A DNA stretch of 64,000 bases from Endothia cerciana (lineage: Eukaryota > Ascomycota > Sordariomycetes > Diaporthales > Cryphonectriaceae), in assembly GCA_026119935.1 (NCBI GenBank), contig JALRMH010000009.1, forward strand, positions 496,001 through 560,000. The letters are read 5' to 3'. Below are positions 54,754 through 64,000 of this stretch, piece by piece. Both the position numbers and the translations under genes were made by a program. The notes beneath the pieces were generated by a model. That model worked only from the letters and a program-made list of their open reading frames with translations. It did no database searches and was not told where the DNA came from. Each line of letters starts with the position of its first letter. The first letter of the stretch is position 1.

Positions 54754-55546
54754 ACTTTCTGGTAGTACGGGTAATTATTAGGTGACGATGGTACGGATAG
54801 TTGGGCGAAGACAAGGCTTGACGGCATGGGTCAGCGCGACTTGTTATGAGGTCCCACGAACTCCTCGTAGCTGAAGCCGTAGCTGAAGCTGCAGCCTCTT
54901 ACATAAGCGCTAATAAATCCAGGTAACTTGGCAGGATTAGTGTATTAGGCTACGAGTATAGACCCAGCCAGCTCCTTAGAGGACAGTAAAGATAAGGCTT
55001 GAGAAATTTGGGTACAAATATATCATTCCTCATGGGGGTTCTTATTGGAATAAGATAAGATGGCTGACGGTTACATTAGCTATTCTACTTCCTTTGGTAG
55101 CCTATGGGGAACCCGTGGAAATTATCGAATCAACGGCTGAACAGAGGTCGGTATCGTGAGCTCTTAAATAGTGGGCTGACGGTCCACCATCTTAATCGAG
55201 AGTCCTCCGACAGTGGCCGGCTTGTTCTCTTGTTGTTCAAATGGAGATGGATTCCCTAGGATTGCTTGCTGCATGACGAGAATGGTGGCTCATAAGGAAC
55301 GAGGTATCAATCTTTTCGAGCAGGCGTTCCAGGCGAGCAACCTCGCCCATCTGGACATTGGGCCTGACCTCGCAAAGGCAGATAGACTAGCCGCCCCGCG
55401 GACCCTGCAGGGTCGAAGAATCGAACCCATCACAGTGACACGGTGAAACAATCATCTTGAACGCGAGGAAATGCAGACAGTAGCATTTTGGGTGCCATCC
55501 AAAGTGACAGAAGAACAAGTTGGGTGCGATACTAAGTCTGCCCATT
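54754..55546. other. Intergenic, nothing recognised
   Basis: Cupin promoter and 3' flank of the SIMPL gene. A plus-strand frame at 55213-55446 has no motif. Confidence 0.5.
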
Positions 55547-56356
55547 CTAAAGAGGTATCTCTATCACCTCTCCGTCCGTGGACACGAACCTGACATCGAT
55601 CTGGGCGTCGACGGTAATAGTCGACGGCTCCAAGGCGAGGCCTTCGACCGGCGCACTGAAGGCCTGAGCCTGAGCCTGAGCCTGCATTCGTTGCTGCTGC
55701 ATTGGCTGCGGTGGCATCTGCATCTGCATCTGTTGCTGCATCGGAGCCTTGCGCGTGCCGAACAAGGAGCCGTGAAGAAACGGAGTTGCGGAGCTCACAC
55801 TGGAGGGACCATCGTCAATGCTCACAGCCACGACCTCCCGTCCCACGACGGCGGCGTAGTCATGAGCCTTCTCGACAGCATCTGTGATGGCCTTGATCCT
55901 GGCCTCACGGGTGATTTCCTTCCGGGTCGCGTCGGTGAGCCTCCACTCGGTGCGGTCGATGCTCACGTTGGGCATGGCAGTCAGCTCGGTGGCCAGCCTA
56001 GCCAGGAGACCCAGGTCGCGGAAGATAACTTCGGCGTTGGTGGTGACGGTGTACTGCCTGGGAGCGACCTTCAACTCCTGATCCTTCCATTCTGATGGCA
56101 CATGGGAGTGGGTAGTTGGGGCGGAGGCGGTAAAGGTGGTGATGCCTGCGGAAGGGTGAGGGTAGAGGCCGTCCTCGGTCTTGAGTGCGTACTGCCTGAA
56201 CTTGGTGGTGAGATGTTCGGTGGTCATGGCTACGGTCGAGGAGACGTCGGCCTTGTCTGTGCCAGTACTTGAAACCGCGATGTACAGGACGCCACGCTCG
56301 GCCTTACGGAAGACAGAGCCGGCGCCCTTGACGTGTATCTTGAGCTGGGGCGCCAT
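55547..56356 (-). CDS. SIMPL (DUF541) domain protein
   Basis: A single-exon frame of 269 residues, MAPQLKIHVKGAGSVFRKAE to EVIEIPL. The SIMPL/DUF541 pattern is clear: the opening strand IHVKGAGSVFRKAERGVLYI; then STGTDKADVSSTVAMTTEHL; the central TTNAEVIFRDLGLLARLATE; TRKEITREARIKAITDAVEK and AHDYAAVVGREVVAVSIDDG; and the closing ITVDAQIDVRFVST. A Met/Gln/Ala repeat region (MQQQMQMQMPPQPMQQQRMQ) is inserted before the last strand. No signal peptide, so it is probably cytosolic. The family is mostly bacterial, with scattered fungal members of unknown role. It is divergent from the RNA helicase gene. Confidence 0.85.
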   Translation of the reverse strand: MAPQLKIHVKGAGSVFRKAERGVLYIAVSSTGTDKADVSSTVAMTTEHLTTKFRQYALKTEDGLYPHPSAGITTFTASAPTTHSHVPSEWKDQELKVAPRQYTVTTNAEVIFRDLGLLARLATELTAMPNVSIDRTEWRLTDATRKEITREARIKAITDAVEKAHDYAAVVGREVVAVSIDDGPSSVSSATPFLHGSLFGTRKAPMQQQMQMQMPPQPMQQQRMQAQAQAQAFSAPVEGLALEPSTITVDAQIDVRFVSTDGEVIEIPL

Positions 56357-57190
56357 GCTGGGAGAGTAGGCAAGAGGTCAGGGGGTGTAGAGGGTGAGGG
56401 GTTTGGTCTGAGGGGCTGCAGGACGGGGGGATCTTATGGGAGATCCAAGAAGAGAAGAGAGGGTGCCAGGCTAGACATTGTTCAGCCAAGATCACCACCG
56501 AAGTGCCTTGATGAGAGATGAGGAATGGTCGAGGGGCATAAGGAGAGGGAGGGCACGGAGCCTCTTATACCTGTCTGGTTCGCTAGGTAGCGGGTATACT
56601 GTGAGTTCACGGCTGAGGTAGAGGGGAGGGTAGATGTTGTGTCTGCCTAATCCAATTTGAGGGAGGCGGTGCCCCCACTCACACAGACGATGGCAGACTT
56701 GAGTAAGCCGCTCCTCCACGCCAGACGCCCAGAGGATCACCAAAGCCCATAAAGCCCATTCTGAATGACAGGTGACCCATCATCTGAATTTCCTGAGAGC
56801 CAGCTGAGAAGGGGAGAAGGCGTTGGGGGGAGAGGCGCTGTCCGTTGTCGTGCACTGGTTCTCAAGCAGACCTCCAGGACGAGGGGCGGAGAGGATGGAT
56901 GCCCAGGCAGGCTAAGGCTAGCCTTGAGGGGGGCGAGCGTGGGCGAGGACCGGGACCGTTCTCGGCGGTGCCTTATCAGCCCAATCTAATCTTTCTTATC
57001 GATAAGACATCAATTCTGGACGCGCGCCTGCCCCCAGGCACGCATCGACTGCGTACTGGGCGTCCCCTTTCAGAAATTCTCTGATCTCGAAGGTGTGCGG
57101 CAGCCCCCTTTCAACTTTACCTCGCCGTTCTTTTTATCTTCTCTCCCCCTCTCCCCTTCTCTCACACTCTCTCTTTCCTACCCATCCTCT
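56357..57190. promoter_or_regulatory. Divergent promoter of SIMPL and DEAD-box helicase genes
   Basis: 834 bases between two divergent starts. The helicase side is a long CT-rich leader (57110-57190). TTATCGATAAGA near 56996-57007 is a GATA-type inverted site. No TATA box seen. Confidence 0.45.
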
Positions 57191-59080
57191 ATGTCCCAAA
57201 TTCTCCGTTGGCCCGCAGTTGCCCGTCAGATCTGTCTTGCACATTGCCAATCGCGCGTGTGCTGTAGACCTGGGTGCAGCACCTCGACTCTGACCCTTCC
57301 TCTCTCGCCTTCGCACCAATCCTCGTCCGGACGCCTTCATTCCACCCTTTTGACCATGAACAACCCAAGCGATCAGTCGACCGCCCGCGGCTCGAGAGAT
57401 AATGCCTCTCGAAAGCGACAGTACCCTTTCGCCAACCGCAATCGTAATCGGCGTGGCCCTCCCAACTCGGACTCGGCCCCAAATGCGCACCAGCAGAACC
57501 CATCATCGTCTGCCCTCTTCTCCTCCTCTGCCTCCTCGCCCTCTCCCTCCGTCGCGACGGCCAGCTCGACTGCGGCCCCGACACAGGCCTCATCAAACAA
57601 TGCCCCGGAGAAAGACGGGTTCGACGAGCTTGCCCGGTTCAACATCAACCCAGATCTCCTCAACACCGTCCTGCACGACCTCAAGTTGACCACGATGACC
57701 GCTGTTCAGGCCCAGACCCTTCCGTATACCCTGGCCGGCGGCGACATGCTTGCTCAGGCAAAGACTGGCACAGGAAAGACCATTGCCTTCCTGCTTCCCG
57801 CCATTCAGAAGCTCGTCGTCAACGCCGGCTCCAGACCATCTGGCGCCGGCAGATCTCGCCCTGTCTCCCTCCTCGTCATCTCGCCCACGCGAGAGCTGGC
57901 GATCCAGATTGCGGAGGACGCCAAGCGCTTGTTGCAGCGCTTTCCTGGATATAAGGTCCAGATCGCCGTGGGAGGTACCAACCCAAAGAGTGGCTTCAAC
58001 AGCATCATGGCGGGCTGCGATATCCTGGTCGCCACCCCCGGTCGCATGCTGGACTATCTTGGCCAGGAGGGCGGGCAGATGAGGATCAAGCTGCAGGGTC
58101 TGCAGACGTTTGTTCTGGACGAGGCTGATCGCCTCATGGACATGGGCTTCCTTCCTGACATCCAGAAGATTGTGAACTACCTGCCTGACAAGGCCTCGAC
58201 CAACCGCCAGGGCATGCTCTTCTCAGCTACCATCAATAACCGCGTCCAGCAGTTCGCTGGTATCGCACTCTCTGACGGTTACAAGTTCATCTCCACCATC
58301 CCCAAGGGCGAAGCGCAGACCCACGAGCACGTCCCTCAGCGCCTCATTACCGTGCAGAGCTTCTCAGACCTCGCCACCGCTGTCCTCGGAGCTTTGCGAC
58401 ACGAGATGGCAAACGTTGGAAGGGATGCCTTCAAGGCCATCATCTTCGCCCCTACGGCTGCACAAGTAGAGTTCTACAGCCATGTCTTGGGGTCTTTCAA
58501 GGATCTGCCTCCTGTCTCAGAGGTCCATTCTCGCATGACCCAGAGCAGGCGAACCAAGAACACAGACACATACCGGCAAGCGAAGTGCGGGATCCTCGTG
58601 GCCACGGACGTCATCGCCCGTGGTCTGGACTTCCCCGGCGTCACCAATGTCTTCCAGGTCGGTCTCCCTTCAGAGAAGGAGGCGTACATACACCGTCTGG
58701 GCCGAACCGCTCGGGCTGGCGCTGAAGGCCGGGGCACCTTGCTGGTCACAGCACACGAGGCTCAGTTCCCGAGGAAGATCATGTCCATGATCAAGTTCGT
58801 GGACACACCTGCAAATCTGGACGCGCACTCCACTGTCATGGAGACCGTGGGCGCTATGGACCCTGAGAAGCAGGGCAAGGTATATCGGGCTTGGCTTGGG
58901 TACTACAAGGCGCACCTGAAGACACTCAACTGGACCCCAGATGAACTCGTTCGTCAGGGAAACACGTTCGCCCTCGAGGGCTTGGGCGCCATGTCGGTTC
59001 CACCCGTCGAGAAGAGACTTGTCGGAAAGATGGGTTTGAAGGGCGTGCCTGGACTGAATATTGTCAAGACCCCCGCCTGA
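57191..59080 (+). CDS. mss116: DEAD-box RNA helicase, MSS116-like (mitochondrial)
   Basis: A single-exon gene of 629 residues from ATG 57191. The N-terminus MSQILRWPAVARQICLAHCQ, rich in Arg, Ser and Cys and almost free of acidic residues, looks like a mitochondrial targeting sequence. A second in-frame ATG at 57356 (MNNPSDQSTARGSRDNASRK) would give a form without it. A low-complexity Asn/Ser/Pro linker follows, then the helicase core: Q-motif region FNINPDLLNTVLHDLKLTTM, motif I AKTGTGKT, Ia PTRELAIQ, TPGR, motif II DEAD, motif III SAT, motif V ATDVIARGLDFPGV and motif VI HRLGRTARAG. A C-terminal extension after residue 500 fits the MSS116/CYT-19 group, which act as RNA chaperones for group I/II introns and mitochondrial translation. 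Confidence 0.92.
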   Translation: MSQILRWPAVARQICLAHCQSRVCCRPGCSTSTLTLPLSPSHQSSSGRLHSTLLTMNNPSDQSTARGSRDNASRKRQYPFANRNRNRRGPPNSDSAPNAHQQNPSSSALFSSSASSPSPSVATASSTAAPTQASSNNAPEKDGFDELARFNINPDLLNTVLHDLKLTTMTAVQAQTLPYTLAGGDMLAQAKTGTGKTIAFLLPAIQKLVVNAGSRPSGAGRSRPVSLLVISPTRELAIQIAEDAKRLLQRFPGYKVQIAVGGTNPKSGFNSIMAGCDILVATPGRMLDYLGQEGGQMRIKLQGLQTFVLDEADRLMDMGFLPDIQKIVNYLPDKASTNRQGMLFSATINNRVQQFAGIALSDGYKFISTIPKGEAQTHEHVPQRLITVQSFSDLATAVLGALRHEMANVGRDAFKAIIFAPTAAQVEFYSHVLGSFKDLPPVSEVHSRMTQSRRTKNTDTYRQAKCGILVATDVIARGLDFPGVTNVFQVGLPSEKEAYIHRLGRTARAGAEGRGTLLVTAHEAQFPRKIMSMIKFVDTPANLDAHSTVMETVGAMDPEKQGKVYRAWLGYYKAHLKTLNWTPDELVRQGNTFALEGLGAMSVPPVEKRLVGKMGLKGVPGLNIVKTPA

Positions 59081-59556
59081 TTAGGGGAATTTCTTCAGCC
59101 AACAGGCAACTCCGTTTCTCTCCCGGAATGACTCCGGGATAAGGCTATTGGCCCTTGCAACCTATGATTCAACGGCTGGATCAGCAGACAAAATCCCACC
59201 TCCATTCGCTGGTACGACATCGATTCATACCAGATTTGAAACGCCACAATATCCGAGCACACGATTGATGCTCACGGCTCATAGACGGCTGGAGAACAGA
59301 TTCAAATGAATCCCCAAATAGACGCTCTGAAGCAAGCAAGCAAGCAAGCAAGCAAGCCTACCGAATTTGTTTTCTAACGGCCGTTCTAAATGTGATGTCC
59401 AATAATAACAGCAAGGCGTCAAGACCCATCCAAGAGAAGTGAAGACTTAAAAATACAGCCCAGAAGTGAGAACCAAAGATGCTAACGCCATTCATCCACC
59501 AGGCCTGAACTCTCCAGTCCGTCCCACCGCCCTGGCTCTCTCCGTCCTGGTTCCGC
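59081..59556. other. Convergent 3' intergenic region
   Basis: Separates the helicase and the thaumatin-like gene; contains the AAGC-type microsatellite listed below and otherwise no signal. Confidence 0.6.
59331..59357. repeat. AGCA tetranucleotide microsatellite
   Basis: Six and a half units of AGCA in the convergent 3' region. Confidence 0.95.
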
Positions 59557-60225
59557 CTAGTAGAACTTTACATCGAGTTGGTTGTTGGAGCTCGTTGTCA
59601 CATCCGTTCCAGAGGTTGTGGTGATGTATGCCATCGTATTTCCTTGAGGCACGGTCTTCAAGAGATAGTCCGCCGCTGCCGAGTTGGTCACCTGGCCTTC
59701 CGAGAAGGGTGCTGAGATGACCTTCACGCCATCGGCCCTGGTCTCCGTCGCCCCCGAAGGTGCTCCACTCACGATATCGACAGGGCTGGAAAAGCCGACC
59801 ACCGCGCCCGAGCCACCGCCGGGGGCGGGGCCGACCTGCGCGGGGCCGTCACAACCGATCTCCAGGCTGACATCCCCCCACGCCGTGCCGCCGCTCTGGA
59901 ACTGCACCTCGACCCACGTGGCAGGGGTGTCGGTGCTCCGGGCGATGCGGCCGCTGAAGGTCGTGGCAAGGGCGACGGTCGTCGAGGCGCTCGGGGCGAC
60001 GGCCACAGAGGTCACGAGGTTCGAGCAGCCCGACGTACCCGAGGTGAAGCCCGGGTCGGCGGTGCCATCACCGTTAGCGGCGTTGTTACAGAAGTAGAAG
60101 GTCTGCTGCGCAGATCCCATGTTGTAGATGTTCACGCCCGGGGAGGAGTCCCGTGGGGGCAGGACAGACGCTGTCGCCAGGCCGGACAGGGCGGCGATAC
60201 CCGCGAGGAGAGATTGGGTATGCAT
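59557..60225 (-). CDS. Secreted thaumatin-like protein
   Basis: A single-exon frame of 222 residues. Signal peptide MHTQSLLAGIAALSGLATAS, then VLPPRDSSPGVNIYNMGSAQ. The fungal thaumatin-like pattern follows: QTFYFCNNAANGDGTADPGF, SGTSGCSNLV, FSGRIARSTDTPATWVEVQF, TAWGDVSLEIGCDGPAQVGP, and the ending DYLLKTVPQGNTMAYITTT then NNQLDVKFY. The few cysteines could form two disulphides. Fungal members are antigenic or cell-wall-associated, with no established enzyme activity. It is convergent with the helicase and preceded by a long upstream region. Confidence 0.78.
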   Translation of the reverse strand: MHTQSLLAGIAALSGLATASVLPPRDSSPGVNIYNMGSAQQTFYFCNNAANGDGTADPGFTSGTSGCSNLVTSVAVAPSASTTVALATTFSGRIARSTDTPATWVEVQFQSGGTAWGDVSLEIGCDGPAQVGPAPGGGSGAVVGFSSPVDIVSGAPSGATETRADGVKVISAPFSEGQVTNSAAADYLLKTVPQGNTMAYITTTSGTDVTTSSNNQLDVKFY

Positions 60226-63200
60226 GATGATGATCTGATGCCTTGATAGGAAGAATGACGGGGTCGATCTCTCTCAAGTTGAGATTCCAGAGAGAGAGAA
60301 AAGCCACGAAGGAGTGTGGGTAGGTTAGGGAAAGACTGGGCCGCCAGGGCAAGAATAGGTCGTCGGGCCTGAGGAGAGAAGGGCAGGTTGTCGAATGACT
60401 GCAGAGGAAAATTATCCATGTTGCGACGTGGGGCACGAGCTATTCATTTATGCGTTCCGGTTTCCAACTTGGCCGTCCAAACTTACCGTTCGACACTGGT
60501 GACCCAGATTTAGGGATTGAGTTGGCTCTGCGGCCGAGGGGTGGCTGCTTGGTCGGGGGTGAGGAGAGGTCAGCCTCGCGTGTCGTCCTATTCCCACGGC
60601 CTTCCCACGACTCCTGGCTGCGTATACGGCCGCCCCCTCCCCCTCCCCCCTTTACAACCCCCAAATACCGAGGTTTCTGCACCAAATAGTCACTGGGAAT
60701 CTCATTCAGCAATTTTGCGAATGAGAATTTGGTTCATTCCTCTTTTCTTTTTTTTTTTTTTTTTCTTCCCATAAACCGGGGGGGGGGGGGGTTCGGCCAC
60801 AATATGATTCGAATATCATGACAATTTTCTGCTGTCATCCGAAGCACACGGCCCAATCCAGTCTGAACAGACAGTTTTCCGTAGCATCAAGATTCAATAT
60901 AGATACGAAGGATGGTGCCCGCATGGATTGCCTCGCATGCTTCGAAATATGCAGTCCGTCCTTTGAATGTCTCGGCATCAAGCGCATAGCCGTGTTGCTC
61001 CTGAGGATGGATGGATGGATGTCCTGGCAGCCATCCTGCTTCCTACGTCGTCTACCACCTAGAAAACTAGGCACAAGAGCGTATCATCAGGCGGCTGCCT
61101 TCGTTGCGAACGAAGTCCTGCGCTATTGGGTAAATTGAGGGGAGGGACCACTGAATGCATGAAGAGCCCCGACGTTTTCTCTCTGAAGGCGCTCTGATGG
61201 AGCGCTGTCGTCGCGAGGGTCCCCAGCTAATCATAGTCATTCCAGCCCTGAGCCAATCAATGGCCATGCACTTCGGCAACATCGTGTTTCCCCGGCGTTC
61301 CCTTTCATGAACAGTCCGATAAACGTGCATTTACGAGGTCCAACTCCTTCATCCTGCTTCCTTCCTGTCCCATTCCGAACTCCCCCTTCCCCCTCCCTTT
61401 CTCCCCAGTTGTGTCGTTTCTTCTACTTTGGGACAGTTAGCCCTCGTGGCCATACTCGGTGCTGCAGATGCAGGCGTCAGCACGCTTACCGGAGGTACGC
61501 GTATGCCATACATAAAGTAGTCTAGGCCCAAACCGGGCCCCCTCGGCCAAAACGTGAGATCAGTACCGCGCTGACAAGCTGCACCTGGCCACCACCCCCG
61601 TCTCATGTGCCGCTTGAAACATCGCAGAAGCCAGCGTCCGGTTGAGCTGCACGGTCCTGGAAGGGGTGAGGTTTGTCGTCTGACGGGGCACACCAGCCGG
61701 CCCACGAGGCCGGGGCGGCCCGCCCGATCAACCTGTCGTCAAACGGGCTCCGGAGACGTCGGCCCGGCAAATCAGCAAACGATCTCTTTTGCTGCTGGAG
61801 CTGAACCTGGATATGTCGGCTGACTGGCCTGACTCGCGCCGCAAGACAGACCAGGAGCCCACGAAAACGTGGTTTCTTGGTTGGGGTGGAGGCCAGGATG
61901 TTTGGCCCCGGGGGGGGGGCGTCGTCTCGACCTGAAAAACACGTGCGGCTGGGATATCGAGACGGCCGAGACCAGCTTCAGCTATAATTGATGGGATCCA
62001 AGATATAAGCTAATTGCAGTGCAGATGTTCTACCCGGAAATTCTCTAGAGACACCCTGACTTGTCTTGTTATTTCTACGACGTCAATTCTGCGCTGGTGC
62101 CTCCTGTCGGTTGGGTACCAGTACCTGAACTTGCGGAAGAGGAGTGGAATCTGATAGCGGCTATCAGAAGGAGTAAACCATGGGCGAGAAAGCAACGGTC
62201 CTACACCAATCCACTGTTACATGAGACTCATAATGGTAATTCTCATGTCTCACGCTTACCCCACTTTTCTGCTGCGGTGTATTTCGGGCCTATTACCGTC
62301 GTTCTTTCGTCGATGAGATATCACGAACCCATTCGCAGACCCATTCGATACTAGCGGCACCAAATACGAGGACTTCGTTACCTGGTCACCATCGAGGAGG
62401 TTCAGTCAGTATGAAGTGATGACAACCTGAGGATTCGTTGACGCAACTGCTCAAAACCACAGGGCCAAACAAAAGGGAGGTATACTATTTGAACGTACCA
62501 CGGCCAGAACTCGTCCCGTAGCAAACGGACGAGCCCTTCAGAGCCTAGATGCACACCGCTTATTCTCCGCATAACGGCAGGATGATTGCAAGACCGTTCC
62601 TTTTGCAACTCTTACTTTTTGTCGGATCCCGAAATTTCCCGCTATGTAGATATGAAGGCTCAGGGGCCTATGTAGGCTCGGCGGCGCAGCGCTATAGCTG
62701 CTTTTAGTTTGTATAGGTTGCAGAAACGATTCAAAGCCGGGGTGGGCTGCAAGCCCAGTTGAAACAGAAGAAATGATAGGCATGAAGGTTTCAAATGAGC
62801 TCATTGCTGGCTGGGAATATCTCATTTCACCGTTCTCGGCCGTTGACCTCAGGTCCAGGCAAAGCAAGTCCGTGCTAATCTGCCCAGGAGGCACTATCGT
62901 CTGACTGCTGCTCATATATATGCGTCATGCTTTGACTTCATACTTTGTCAAATGGGAGGTTCATTGCCGAATGAACACACTCGATTACCATGGCCCGGTA
63001 CCGCATTCTCTCCCGAGCGTCGTAAAGACGGCATAGTGAAGCATCTTGGAGACAATGGCGCCCTGTGTTCTGTTCGTTGACCAAGAAGAACCCGAAGACC
63101 GCGTTCGTTACGGGCGGTACCAAACAAGGTGGCAACCCACCTCCTGGATTACGCACAGAGTGGCTGTCACGACATATATACTATGCATGTGCAACGTGTG

Positions 63201-64000
63201 GCTAGCTGCTGTTCCAGATAAATAGCTCATGTGCCAAGGAACATCAAGCGTTTGAGGATACGCCGAGGAAACTCTAGCGACCTGTACCGTTAGTGATACT
63301 GTAAGACAGGGTAGCAGCTGAATCAGACATGCGCCAACGGCCTACGAATCAAGGCTGAGCTGAGCTGAGCTGGTCCGGGCTGCCAAAGTTAAGGAAGTGG
63401 CTGCAGTGATATCCCGTCGTCGGACCACCCTCTCAGAATTCTCCCGGCTGGTAGTACATGCTCCGATATCCGAGCCCTTACCGCAACGATCCCAGCAGCT
63501 GGGTACGGCCAGCGCCGCCAAAATCCCGTTGGGGGGAAGGGTACGACTGCCAAGGCCCAGACGAGGCAAGGAAAGGCGTTCCGATCCCGCCAAGGGCTGC
63601 GTGTGCCATGCTGCAGAGTTGCAGGCATCAGCTTCCATCCGACAGGCTGGAGGCTGTGGAGATCAGCCCAAGGTAGGCATTTTGTGCTCGTAATGGTATT
63701 CACAACAGTGGGGCCAGGAATCGCATCTTATGACGATGAGTTGCCGTCATGATGTCCGGGGGATCCGCGGTGAGCCAGTGGCGGAGTCCGTACTAGAGCC
63801 CGCCGCCCTGGGATAATACTTGAGACTCTTTGATGGACGTGTTAAGGTTGTGATCTTCGTGCACATCAATCCCACGCATGTGCATAAACATCCAAGCTGC
63901 CGTGGCTGCCAAGGCGCGCCGCTGACGGGTGCTTACTTTCACAATCCCGAGGGAGGTTCGCTGTGTGGTGGCAGTCGGTCTCAGACTCAGCACACAACAT
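60226..64000. other. Long stretch without a supportable gene
   Basis: About 3.8 kb. Contains T-rich and G14 runs at 60748-60791, a G10 run at 61910-61919, GATG/GGAT repeats near 61007-61022 and GCTGA repeats near 63355-63370. Frames up to 125 residues occur on both strands, but none shows a domain, signal peptide or splice-supported extension. It may hold distant promoters, or decayed DNA. Confidence 0.5.
60778..60791. repeat. G14 homopolymer
   Basis: Fourteen G after CC, following a long T run at about 60748-60763. Confidence 0.95.

Noticed and set aside
60226..64000. Several frames of 70-125 codons on both strands
   Set aside because: None has a domain, signal peptide or consistent splice structure.

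Overview
This is nuclear DNA of a filamentous ascomycete, most likely a Sordariomycete. Evidence: short spliceosomal introns (about 50-130 bp, mostly GTRNGT donors), no operons, and gene families typical of such fungi (condensin SMC4, ELYS-like protein, LaeA-like methyltransferase, G1 peptidase, GMC oxidoreductase, tannase). Two Fot1/pogo-type transposons are full of premature TAA/TAG codons, as expected after repeat-induced point mutation (RIP). Exon boundaries given here were worked out by eye, from splice sites plus conservation of reading frame and family motifs.

Layout. 0-7.6 kb is a conserved core block: the end of a nitrilase-family amidohydrolase, an ELYS-like nucleoporin-assembly gene, and smc4, the last two divergent from a shared 466-bp promoter. 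9.4-13.5 kb has a convergent pair, a secreted arylsulfatase and a GMC oxidoreductase; a pogo element sits 201 bp upstream of the latter. 13.7-25 kb is an accessory tract with broken genes (cytochrome P450, HMG-box protein, CHAT-domain protein) among two apparently intact ones (a methyltransferase and a secreted protein). 25-30 kb has a 14-TM type MFS exporter and a phenol-2-monooxygenase-type FAD enzyme. 31-39.7 kb has an AVO2-like ankyrin protein whose start codon appears to be split by an intron, a HOL1-like MFS carrier and three hypothetical proteins. 40-51 kb is another poor tract: a second pogo element, one healthy G1 peptidase gene, a ruined tannase/feruloyl esterase gene and several kilobases without recognisable genes. 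51.5-60.2 kb returns to ordinary genes: BCS1-like AAA ATPase, cupin protein, SIMPL-domain protein, MSS116-like helicase and a thaumatin-like secreted protein. I see no supportable gene in 60.2-64 kb.

Functional reading. The GMC oxidoreductase, P450 remnant, methyltransferase, MFS exporter and FAD monooxygenase all lie within 20 kb. They look like tailoring and export genes of a decayed or dispersed metabolic cluster, but no polyketide, peptide or terpene synthase is present, so this is inference. No rRNA, CRISPR array or convincing tRNA gene was seen.
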